DNA of 42,906 bases from Candidatus Colivicinus equi (GTDB lineage Bacteria > Bacillota_I > Bacilli_A > Erysipelotrichales > Erysipelotrichaceae). Location: positions 1 through 42,906 of the forward strand of contig JAGHUL010000006.1 in assembly GCA_018064825.1 (NCBI GenBank), read 5' to 3'. The position numbers and the translations under genes are program-made. Below, piece by piece: positions 23,932-31,917 of the stretch. Below the pieces are notes generated by a model. The model was given only the letters and a program-made list of their open reading frames with translations, was not told the DNA's origin and did not search any database. The first letter of the stretch is position 1. Each line of letters starts with the position of its first letter.

Positions 23932-23958
23932 GAACGGGGTATGATAATCCCGTTTTTT
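23932..23958 (+). terminator. Terminator of the yhf-dha operon
   Basis: AACGGG (23933-23938) pairs with CCCGTT (23949-23954), followed by a T run. It lies between dhaM and the ABC exporter genes. Confidence 0.85.
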
Positions 23959-23982
23959 GATATATAGTATTAAAGGAACATT

Positions 23983-25716
23983 ATGTTTAAGTTATTATTT
24001 AAATACACTAAAGATGGATGGTGGGCCGCAGTTCTTGGCCCAATCTTTACAATTGCCGAAGTATTCTTTGATGCTTATATCCCACTAGTAATGGCCGATA
24101 TTATTGATGTCGGTATTTATGAATTGGGTGGCGATATTGAATACATCACAAAGAAGGGTGTATACATGGTTGCGATGGCTTTGCTTGCAGCCTTGTGTGG
24201 TGCTCTAAGTGGCTTGTTGTCATCTATCTCTTCAACAAAATTTGTTAAGAATATTAGAAATGCAATGTATCGTAAAATTCAAACATTTGATTTTGCGAAT
24301 ATCGAGAAATTCCCAGTCTCAACTATCGTAATGCGTTTAACTACAGATATGCGTATGATGAGAATGGCATATGTGCAAATAGTTCGAATGGCAATGCGTG
24401 CACCATTTAATTTGGCGCTTAGTGCATATAACGCATATAAACTAAATTCGACTATCTCTTTTGTATTTGCAATTATTCTTCCTATTTTAGGATTGATTTT
24501 ATACTTGATTACAATGACTTCACATCCTCGTTTTAGAAAGATGATGTTGAGGTTTGATGATCTTGATGAAAAGCTTGATGAAAACATTAATGGCATAAGA
24601 GTTGTGAAAACTTTCGTTAGAGAAGAATACGAAAATGAGGATTTTAATAAATCATCAGAAGCTGTATTAAAAGCACAAAGACATGCTGAAAATATTGTTA
24701 TCTTGAATAGGCCTGCATTTGAACTTGCTATGTATATCTGTATGATTGCTGTGGCTTGGATTGGTGGAAAGGCTATCATTGGTGGATCAATGCCTACTGG
24801 TGACTTTATGGCTTATCTATCTTATGTTAAAGCTATCTTATTCTCATTGTTGATGCTTTCAAATGTTGTTATGCAAGTTGTAATGGCAGAAGCTTCAATT
24901 GATAGAGCAAATGAAGTATTAGATGAAGAGCCAAGCATCAGCGATATAAATGCAAATTCAGAATTAGAAGTTGATGAGGGATCAATTGAATTTAGAAATG
25001 TTTCTTTTAAATATTCTAAAGATGCAGAAAATGATGTTCTTGAAAATATAAATTTAAAAATAAATCCAGGAGAAGTTGTTGGTATCTTAGGACCTACTGG
25101 TGCTGGAAAGACTTCTTTAGTTCAACTAATTCCAAGATTATACGATATCAGTGAAGGAGAATTGTTGATTGGTGGTCACGATATCAAGGAATATAAACTT
25201 GATAAATTAAGAGAAGCTATTGCAATGGTTCTTCAGAAGAACACACTTTTCTCTGGCAGTGTTAGAGAAAACATGAAATGGGGCAATCCTAACGCTAGTG
25301 ATGAAGAAATAATTGAAGCATGTAAAGATGCTCAAGCCCATGATTTTATCGTTGCTCATAGAGACGGCTACGATCGTGAATTGGGTCAAGGCGGAACAAA
25401 TGTTTCTGGTGGTCAAAAACAAAGGCTATGCATTGCGCGCGCTTTATTAAGAAAACCTAAAATAATTATTCTTGATGATTCAACTAGCGCCGTTGATACC
25501 GATACTGATCATCGTATCCAATTAGCTTTTAAAGAAAAATTAAGTGGCATGACTACGATTATCATTGCACAAAGAGTTGCGTCTGTTAAAGAAGCAAATC
25601 GCATCATCATTATGGAAGATGGTAAGATTTCCGATATTGGTACTCATGATGAATTAATGGAAAGAAATGTTGTATATCATGACTTGTATACAACGCAAAT
25701 GGAAGGAGCCGAATAA
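23983..25716 (+). CDS. Heterodimeric ABC exporter subunit 1 (degenerate Walker B site)
   Basis: This 577-residue half-transporter has six membrane segments (about 15-310) followed by a nucleotide-binding domain: Walker A GPTGAGKTSL, Q-loop VLQKNTLF, signature VSGGQKQR and Walker B IIILDDSTSAVD. The catalytic Glu after Walker B is Asp, while the signature is canonical. This is the pattern of the non-catalytic partner in exporters such as TM287/288 or BmrCD. The partner follows 2 bases downstream. The likely role is export of drugs, peptides or lipids. Confidence 0.92.
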   Translation: MFKLLFKYTKDGWWAAVLGPIFTIAEVFFDAYIPLVMADIIDVGIYELGGDIEYITKKGVYMVAMALLAALCGALSGLLSSISSTKFVKNIRNAMYRKIQTFDFANIEKFPVSTIVMRLTTDMRMMRMAYVQIVRMAMRAPFNLALSAYNAYKLNSTISFVFAIILPILGLILYLITMTSHPRFRKMMLRFDDLDEKLDENINGIRVVKTFVREEYENEDFNKSSEAVLKAQRHAENIVILNRPAFELAMYICMIAVAWIGGKAIIGGSMPTGDFMAYLSYVKAILFSLLMLSNVVMQVVMAEASIDRANEVLDEEPSISDINANSELEVDEGSIEFRNVSFKYSKDAENDVLENINLKINPGEVVGILGPTGAGKTSLVQLIPRLYDISEGELLIGGHDIKEYKLDKLREAIAMVLQKNTLFSGSVRENMKWGNPNASDEEIIEACKDAQAHDFIVAHRDGYDRELGQGGTNVSGGQKQRLCIARALLRKPKIIILDDSTSAVDTDTDHRIQLAFKEKLSGMTTIIIAQRVASVKEANRIIIMEDGKISDIGTHDELMERNVVYHDLYTTQMEGAE

Positions 25717-25718
25717 TT

Positions 25719-27566
25719 ATGGCAAAGACTAATTATAGGCAACTTCGTACATCACGTGCTAACGATGTTTGGGGCACAACTAAAAGAACATTTTCATATA
25801 TCGGCATACATTATAAGTGGAGATTTGTTTTATTTGTTTTCTTCACACTGCTATCAAGTTTAGCTGGTGTTGTATCTTCTTATTTATTCACACCAATCTT
25901 AAATGATTGCATCATTCCTTATATTGGTGTCACTAATCCTGATTTAACAAATTTAATTAGGATGCTGACATTATTGGCTGTTGTTTATATTGTTGGTGTT
26001 ACTTCATCTTATACTTTCAATAAATTGATTTCTATTATCTCAACAGGCGTGCTTCATGATATGCGTACTGATTTGTTTAGAGTAATGGAGAAATTGCCGC
26101 TACGTTTCTTTGATGGAAGAACGCATGGCGAAGTGATGAACTATTACACGAACGATATAGACACAATCAGACCAATGATTGCTCAAGCGTTCCCGGCATT
26201 AATTGAAACCATAGTAAGCATAGTTGGGTGTTTCTCATTAATGTTAACTTTGAATATACAATTAACTGCTATTGTTTTTGCGATGCTTATTGTTATCTTT
26301 ATAGTTACTTATATTTTGGCAAAAGGCTCTAGAAAAACTTTCGCAGGCTTACAAAGAGAAGTATCTAACATCAATGGTTATGCTCAAGAAATGTTTGCGG
26401 GACAAAAAGTTATTAAAGTATTTAATCATGAAGATGAAGCTGTTGAAGGTTTCGAAAAAATATCAGATCAATTATATATTTACGCTGTTAGATCAAATGC
26501 TTATGCTTCAATGTTGATGCCAATAAATGCATCACTATCATATGCAACATACGCTATTGTTGCCGTAGTTGGTGGCATGATGTGCATTAATGGTGTTATT
26601 AGAATTGGTGATTTAGCATCATTCTTATTATTCACTAGACAATTTGCAGGGCCAATATCAAATATTTCACAACAGTTTAATGGCATCATGATGTCATTAG
26701 CTGGAGCCGAAAGAGTATTTGAAGTTATGGATATGGAAGCCGAATTAGATGAAGGCAAGGCAACATTAATTAAAAATGGTGCTGGATCTTGGTCATGGAA
26801 GAAAGCTGATGGCGAGTTAGTTCCACTTAGGGGTGACATCAGATTCAACAATCTATCGTTTGGCTATACTGATGAAAAGCTAGTACTAAAGAATATTTCT
26901 TTGTATGCAAAACCTGGACAAAAGATTGCCTTTGTTGGTTCAACTGGTGCAGGCAAAACAACAATTACAAGTTTGATTAATAGATTCTACGATATTGATG
27001 ACGATAACGGAAACATTACTTATGATGGAATTCCTGTTAAAGATATTAGAAAAGATGATCTTAGAAGATCAGTAGGTGTCGTTCTTCAAGATACTAATTT
27101 GTTCTCTGGAACGATTATGGACAATATCAGATATGGTAGATTAGACGCTACTGATGAAGAATGCATCGCTGCTGCAAAAAGATGTAATGCTAGTTCGTTT
27201 ATTGAGAGATTACCTCACGGATATCAAACGATGCTTACTGCTAATGGCGCCAATTTGTCTCAAGGTCAAAGACAGTTATTAAATATAGCGCGTTGTGCTG
27301 TTGCTGATCCTCCAGTAATGGTCTTGGACGAAGCGACTTCATCTATTGATACACATACTGAAAAGTTGATAGAAAAAGGTATGGATGAATTAATGAATGG
27401 TAGAACAACATTTGTTATTGCCCATCGACTATCAACGGTTAGAAACGCCAACGCAATAATAGTTCTAGAACATGGCGAAATAGTTGAAAGAGGGGATCAC
27501 GAAGAACTGTTGAAACAAAAAGGTAGATATTATCAGTTGTATACTGGTAAAGCAGAATTAGATTAA
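25719..27566 (+). CDS. Heterodimeric ABC exporter subunit 2 (catalytic Walker B, degenerate signature)
   Basis: This 615-residue protein has six membrane segments (about 35-330) and a nucleotide-binding domain with Walker A GSTGAGKTT, Walker B MVLDEATSSID (catalytic Glu present) and an altered signature LSQGQRQ. It complements the first subunit: the site formed by its Walker motifs and the partner's VSGGQ is complete, and the other site is degenerate. A small insertion before the nucleotide domain (GAGSWSWKKADGELVPLRGD) is typical of this subunit type. No regulator gene is adjacent. Confidence 0.93.
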   Translation: MAKTNYRQLRTSRANDVWGTTKRTFSYIGIHYKWRFVLFVFFTLLSSLAGVVSSYLFTPILNDCIIPYIGVTNPDLTNLIRMLTLLAVVYIVGVTSSYTFNKLISIISTGVLHDMRTDLFRVMEKLPLRFFDGRTHGEVMNYYTNDIDTIRPMIAQAFPALIETIVSIVGCFSLMLTLNIQLTAIVFAMLIVIFIVTYILAKGSRKTFAGLQREVSNINGYAQEMFAGQKVIKVFNHEDEAVEGFEKISDQLYIYAVRSNAYASMLMPINASLSYATYAIVAVVGGMMCINGVIRIGDLASFLLFTRQFAGPISNISQQFNGIMMSLAGAERVFEVMDMEAELDEGKATLIKNGAGSWSWKKADGELVPLRGDIRFNNLSFGYTDEKLVLKNISLYAKPGQKIAFVGSTGAGKTTITSLINRFYDIDDDNGNITYDGIPVKDIRKDDLRRSVGVVLQDTNLFSGTIMDNIRYGRLDATDEECIAAAKRCNASSFIERLPHGYQTMLTANGANLSQGQRQLLNIARCAVADPPVMVLDEATSSIDTHTEKLIEKGMDELMNGRTTFVIAHRLSTVRNANAIIVLEHGEIVERGDHEELLKQKGRYYQLYTGKAELD

Positions 27567-27571
27567 TTATT

Positions 27572-27610
27572 AACGCTTTTATGGAAATCTATAAAAGCGT
27601 TTTATTTTTA
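27572..27610 (+). terminator. Terminator after the ABC exporter operon
   Basis: AACGCTTTTAT (27572-27582) pairs with ATAAAAGCGTT (27591-27601), an 11-bp stem, followed by TTATTTTTA. It lies between convergent genes. Confidence 0.8.
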
Positions 27611-27617
27611 CATTTCA

Positions 27618-28517
27618 TTAAAACAAATCCAAATTATTATCTAAATATATCTCTTCTCTAACCCTTAATTGATATTCAGGTTTGGTCATATAGTAAAGAA
27701 TGAATTCTAGAATCAAGGCACTACCAAGACTTCTTCCTTCAATTTTAAAATTAGAAAATCCCATTGGCATATAAACATTAACAATATCTTTAACACTGAT
27801 AAAACCTGGATTATTCATTGCGCTAGAAAAGCGATATCCTTCATTTGAATTTGGTGATGAACAAATATGATCATCACAATCTTCACCTAGACATTTGCGA
27901 CTAACATTTTCATAACAAGCTTTTCTATCGTTGCATCCAAAATTACAACATTCGTTACAAAGAAATTCGACTTTATTCTTTTCGTCTTGATTTAGTTTGG
28001 TTAAGTTATCAAAATCTTTATTTAAACGAAAATCTGGAACGACATATTTAAAATCCTCGTTTCTTATTTCATTTAACAAAACATCAAAATCCAAGATGAC
28101 TTTCGTTGTTGAAGAAACAAAATAGAAATTTGGATATTTATTTTTTATGTAATTTAGTAGAAGTTTCGAATAGATAATTATTCCATTTGTTACTGAATCA
28201 CTTTTTTCAAACAGTTCACATAACTTGTTGCACTTATAATCGTTTAAATGTTTTTCTTGCAATAAGGAATTACTGAAAGTTAGTCGTGATGAAATACCAT
28301 ATTTATTCATCAAATCATAAACTTCTTTTGGAGTATTATCGCCAAAGCCAACTCTACCACCACCCCATAAGCAATCAGCAGGTGCGCCATATATTGAACC
28401 AATTTCGCACCATTCATAAAAGTACTCGCGATGTTCAAAGAATAGCGGTAAAAATCTACGATACAATTCGTAGAATTCAAACAAGCCAGGTAGATGATAG
28501 TATGCTTTATTGTTCAT
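27618..28517 (-). CDS. Cys-rich peptidase U32-like protein
   Basis: The protein has 299 residues from the ATG at 28517. A longer frame from 28580 would overlap the pseudouridine synthase gene by 74 bases. The C-terminal half holds eight cysteines (187, 190, 191, 195, 201, 209, 214, 219; CNECCNFGC, KCLGEDCDDHIC) and ends with SNFKIEGRSLG, which recalls the FKIEGR motif of U32-family proteins. Those include iron-sulphur enzymes of RNA and quinone modification. YGAPADCLWGGGRVGFG near the N-terminus could line a barrel. A metal or iron-sulphur centre is likely and the reaction is unknown. It overlaps the rRNA pseudouridine synthase gene by 11 bases. Confidence 0.6.
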   Translation of the reverse strand: MNNKAYYHLPGLFEFYELYRRFLPLFFEHREYFYEWCEIGSIYGAPADCLWGGGRVGFGDNTPKEVYDLMNKYGISSRLTFSNSLLQEKHLNDYKCNKLCELFEKSDSVTNGIIIYSKLLLNYIKNKYPNFYFVSSTTKVILDFDVLLNEIRNEDFKYVVPDFRLNKDFDNLTKLNQDEKNKVEFLCNECCNFGCNDRKACYENVSRKCLGEDCDDHICSSPNSNEGYRFSSAMNNPGFISVKDIVNVYMPMGFSNFKIEGRSLGSALILEFILYYMTKPEYQLRVREEIYLDNNLDLF

Positions 28518-29214
28518 TGTTGTTGTGTAATTTTGCGATTTCGTTTTGTTTAAGAAGTCTATATTGTCCTTCTTCAACATCTAAACATAGATGCATAAAT
28601 CTAATCCTTTTTAAAGAGATGACATGATATCCTAGCGCTAAACACATACGTCTAATTTGTCTATTATAGCCTTGTTTAAGAATGATATTAAAATTGTTTT
28701 TTCCCATTTGTTTTATTTGACAAGGCAGGGTTACTACATACTTATTAGTAACAGGATTGTATATCTTAACACCATCTTTCATTTTCGATAAAAAATCAGA
28801 TGTGATTGGCTTATCAACACGAACAACATATTCTTTCTCATGCCCGTTTTCTACTCTAAGACACTCATTTACTAAGTCGCCATTGTTAGTAAGAAGAATT
28901 AAACCTTGCGAGTCTTTATCTAGCCTTCCGATTGGGAATATACGTTCAGGATAATTAATAAAATCTATGATGTTTTCCTTAACTTTGTGCTCAGTTGTAC
29001 AAGTGATACCTTTTGGTTTATTGAATAATAAAACTATTTCGTTATTGTTGCTTTCAATTAGTTTTCCATCTAGAAAAACTTCATCACCTTCATTTACTAT
29101 GGATGAAAGAACTGCGGTCTTGCCGTTTATAGTAACTAAACCTTTTTCAATGTATTCTTCTGCTTTTCTTCTTGAACATAGTCCTGAAGAAGCAATATAT
29201 TTGTTTATACGCAT
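28507..29214 (-). CDS. rluF: 23S rRNA pseudouridine synthase, RluF/RsuA family
   Basis: This 235-residue protein has an N-terminal S4 RNA-binding domain (MRINKYIASSGLCSRRKAEE, 1-20 onward to about 60) and a pseudouridine synthase domain with the catalytic Asp in IGRLDKDSQGLILLTN, KEYVVRV, and QGYNRQIRRMC. The RluF-like subtype is inferred from length and the order of motifs. RluB/E or RsuA are alternatives. It diverges from agaS and is the first gene of a two-gene minus-strand unit. Confidence 0.85.
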   Translation of the reverse strand: MRINKYIASSGLCSRRKAEEYIEKGLVTINGKTAVLSSIVNEGDEVFLDGKLIESNNNEIVLLFNKPKGITCTTEHKVKENIIDFINYPERIFPIGRLDKDSQGLILLTNNGDLVNECLRVENGHEKEYVVRVDKPITSDFLSKMKDGVKIYNPVTNKYVVTLPCQIKQMGKNNFNIILKQGYNRQIRRMCLALGYHVISLKRIRFMHLCLDVEEGQYRLLKQNEIAKLHNNNEQ

Positions 29215-29239
29215 ATTTACAAGTTCAGTTTAACACACC

Positions 29240-29268
29240 TACACAAAGTGATATTAATTTTCTATAAT
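29240..29268 (+). promoter_or_regulatory. Promoter of agaS
   Basis: TACACA (29240-29245), a 17-base spacer and TATAAT (29263-29268) form a plausible promoter 39 bases before the agaS start. The -35 matches four of six consensus bases. No copy of the LacI operator found at 35188 and 35298 is visible here. Confidence 0.5.
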
Positions 29269-29307
29269 TTGTAGTAGATGGGTTTATGTCAACAAAGGAG
29301 AAAATTT

Positions 29308-30483
29308 ATGGTATTCAACAAAACAGAAAATCAATGGAAAGAACTAGGTGCTTATTGGACATCTAAAGAAATTTTTCAACAACCAGAAACTTGGATTAAG
29401 ACGTTCAATCAAGTTAAAGCAGAAGCTAAGCAAATTAAGGATTTAATTGATAAGGTTATTACTCAAGAAGATTACGATATTATTTTAACTGGTGCTGGTA
29501 CTTCTGAATTTGTAGGAAATTCTATTTTCCCTTATCTATCACCATTAAATAATTTTAAAGTAAAATCTTTTGGAACAACTGATATAGTTGCTTGTCCTGA
29601 AGCTTATATTTCTAGAACAAAACCTACATTACTAGTTTCATTCGGTAGATCAGGTAATTCTCCTGAATCTGTTGCGGCAGTTGAAGCTGCTAATACCGTA
29701 TGTGAAAATATATATCATTTATTCGTGACATGTAATCATGATGGAGCTTTATCTAAATATGCAGAAGGTAAAGATAATTGCTATGCAATTAATTTAACTC
29801 CAGAAACTCATGACCAATCATTTGCCATGACTTCATCATATTCAAATATGTATCTTGCGACAGTATTGTCTTTCTTAACTGATAAGTTAGATGAATTAGA
29901 ACCAGTAATAAACGAGATAGTAAATAACACTGTAAAATTCCATCAAGATGCATACCAAATTGTTATTGAAAAGATAGTTAAAGAATTTGATTTCCAAAGA
30001 ATTGTATATTTAGGATCAAACTGCTTAAAAGGTGTTTCTCAAGAATCAGCCTTAAAGTGTTGCGAACTTACTGCTGGTAAGATTATGACAACATTTGATA
30101 CAACCATGGGATTTAGACATGGGCCTAAATCAGTAGTATGTCCAGGTTCTCTACAAGTTATTTATTTATCTGATGACCCTTATACAAGAAAATATGATGT
30201 TGATATCGTAAAAGAAATGTCACCTGAAAGAGATGGCAATAAGATTTTAGTTGTATCTTCTTATTATGATGAAGAAGTTGCTAAACTAGCTGACTATTTC
30301 ATTTCGTTCAGCAATAGTAGTAGATACAACAATGTGTTCTTAGGATTGGAATATATTAACGTTGCTCAAACCATTGCCTTATTAAAATCTATCAAGATGG
30401 GAATTAAACCTGATACACCATGTCCATCAGGCAAGGTTAATAGAGTTGTTAAGGGTGTAGTAATTTACCCTTATACTAAATAA
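29308..30483 (+). CDS. agaS: SIS-domain galactosamine-6-phosphate deaminase/isomerase (AgaS)
   Basis: The protein has 391 residues from the ATG at 29308, with AAAGGAGA just upstream. A frame from 29278 lacks a site. It has two SIS domains: LTGAGTSEFVGNSIFPYL, SFGRSGNSPESVAAVE, CNHDGALSKYA and ETHDQSFAMTSS in the first, and YLGSNCLKGVSQESALKCCELTAGK and GFRHGPKS in the second. It converts galactosamine 6-phosphate to tagatose 6-phosphate and ammonia. The product feeds the KbaZ/GatZ protein encoded next. No GalNAc-6-P deacetylase is visible in the window. Confidence 0.9.
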   Translation: MVFNKTENQWKELGAYWTSKEIFQQPETWIKTFNQVKAEAKQIKDLIDKVITQEDYDIILTGAGTSEFVGNSIFPYLSPLNNFKVKSFGTTDIVACPEAYISRTKPTLLVSFGRSGNSPESVAAVEAANTVCENIYHLFVTCNHDGALSKYAEGKDNCYAINLTPETHDQSFAMTSSYSNMYLATVLSFLTDKLDELEPVINEIVNNTVKFHQDAYQIVIEKIVKEFDFQRIVYLGSNCLKGVSQESALKCCELTAGKIMTTFDTTMGFRHGPKSVVCPGSLQVIYLSDDPYTRKYDVDIVKEMSPERDGNKILVVSSYYDEEVAKLADYFISFSNSSRYNNVFLGLEYINVAQTIALLKSIKMGIKPDTPCPSGKVNRVVKGVVIYPYTK

Positions 30484-30587
30484 TTAGTTTTTAATAATAT
30501 ATTGATTCAAAAAGATATTTTAAATAGTGTTATAAGTATTTTTTTTGATATTGATGAAATGCATTAAAAAGGAAGAGGAATAATTTT

Positions 30588-31907
30588 ATGTCAGAACAGA
30601 AACATCCATTATTACAAATTATTGATTATCAAAAAAATGGTGAAGCAGTTGGGATTTATTCTGCGTGTACAGCTAACGAATATGTTTTACGTGCATGTTT
30701 ACAAAGAGCAAAAGAAACTAATTCATATTGCTTAATTGAAGCTACAGCAAATCAAGTTGATCAATATGGTGGATATACAGGAATGAAACCAGCCGATTTT
30801 AAATTGTTTGTTGAAAGACTAGCAAAAGAAGAAAACATCGGAATGGATAGAGTTATTTTGGGTGGAGATCACTTAGGCCCATTAACGTTTGCTCATCTAA
30901 ACGAAGAAGAAGCGATGAAAGAAGCTATGGTTCTTGTCCACGATTATGTAAGAGCTGGCTTCTCAAAGATTCATATTGATACTTCAATGAAAGTAAAAGA
31001 CGATGATCAAAACACAAGATTAACTGATGAAACCATCGCTAGACGTGGCGCAATGCTTGCTAGAGTTTGTGAAGATGCATATAAAGAGTTATTAAAAGAA
31101 GATCCAAGTGCTTTGCATCCTGTTTATATCATTGGTTCAGAAGTACCAATTCCTGGTGGTTCACAAGATAGTAAAGATGCTGGTGTTGAGGTGACAAAAC
31201 CTGAAGATTTTAAAGCAACATATAAAGCATTCGAAAAAGCATTTAATGATTATGGAGTAAATGAAGCATTTGATCATGTAATTGCTATTGTTGTTCAACC
31301 TGGTGTTGAAGAAAAAGACGCTGGATGTACTGAATATGATAGAACTAAAGCCGTTGATTTAATGAATGCAATTAAAGAATATCCAAAGTTAGTATTTGAA
31401 GGGCATTCTACAGATTATCAAACAAAAATCAAATTAAGAGAATTGGTTGAAGATGGTGTTGGCATTTTAAAAGTTGGCCCAGGTTTAACATTTGCTTATA
31501 GAGAAGCGCTATTTGCATTAGCTTATGCAGAAAAAGAGTGTATTGATGCAGATAAACAATCGCATTTCATGGAAGTTCTAGATAAAGAAATGGTTCAAGA
31601 ACCAAAGTATTATCAAAAGCATTATCATGGTACAGATAAAGAGATTGCATTAAAGAGAAAATATTCATTCTCTGATAGATGCCGTTATTATTTACCTAAA
31701 CCTGCCGTTAATGAAGCAATCAACAAATTGCTTGATAACTTCAAGAATGGTGTACCACTAAATCTATTATCACAATTCTTACCAAGACAATATACAAAAG
31801 TTAGAGAAGGAATAATAGATAATAAACCTGAATGTATAATTAAAGATCATATCATTGATACAGTAGATGATTATCTATATGCATCTAGACAAGAAAAATT
31901 GAAATAA
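30588..31907 (+). CDS. kbaZ: KbaZ/GatZ-family protein (tagatose-bisphosphate aldolase subunit or tagatose-6-P 4-epimerase)
   Basis: This 439-residue protein matches the GatZ/KbaZ family throughout (GIYSACTANEYVLRA, EATANQVDQYGGYTGM, VILGGDHLGPL, FEGHSTDYQT, KVGPGLTFAYREALFAL, RYYLPKPAVNEAI). In enterics it is the non-catalytic chaperone-like subunit of a class II aldolase. Here neither GatY/KbaY nor a tagatose-6-P kinase is encoded nearby. Some homologues are reported to epimerise tagatose 6-phosphate and fructose 6-phosphate directly, which would make an AgaS-KbaZ pathway complete. The 104-base gap before it may hold its own promoter. The ribosome site is AAGGAAGAGG. Confidence 0.88.
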   Translation: MSEQKHPLLQIIDYQKNGEAVGIYSACTANEYVLRACLQRAKETNSYCLIEATANQVDQYGGYTGMKPADFKLFVERLAKEENIGMDRVILGGDHLGPLTFAHLNEEEAMKEAMVLVHDYVRAGFSKIHIDTSMKVKDDDQNTRLTDETIARRGAMLARVCEDAYKELLKEDPSALHPVYIIGSEVPIPGGSQDSKDAGVEVTKPEDFKATYKAFEKAFNDYGVNEAFDHVIAIVVQPGVEEKDAGCTEYDRTKAVDLMNAIKEYPKLVFEGHSTDYQTKIKLRELVEDGVGILKVGPGLTFAYREALFALAYAEKECIDADKQSHFMEVLDKEMVQEPKYYQKHYHGTDKEIALKRKYSFSDRCRYYLPKPAVNEAINKLLDNFKNGVPLNLLSQFLPRQYTKVREGIIDNKPECIIKDHIIDTVDDYLYASRQEKLK

Positions 31908-31917
31908 AAGGGGAGCT

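Noticed and set aside
24279-24779. 166-codon minus-strand frame within the ABC exporter gene
   Set aside because: It is antisense to a strongly conserved membrane domain and has no family resemblance.
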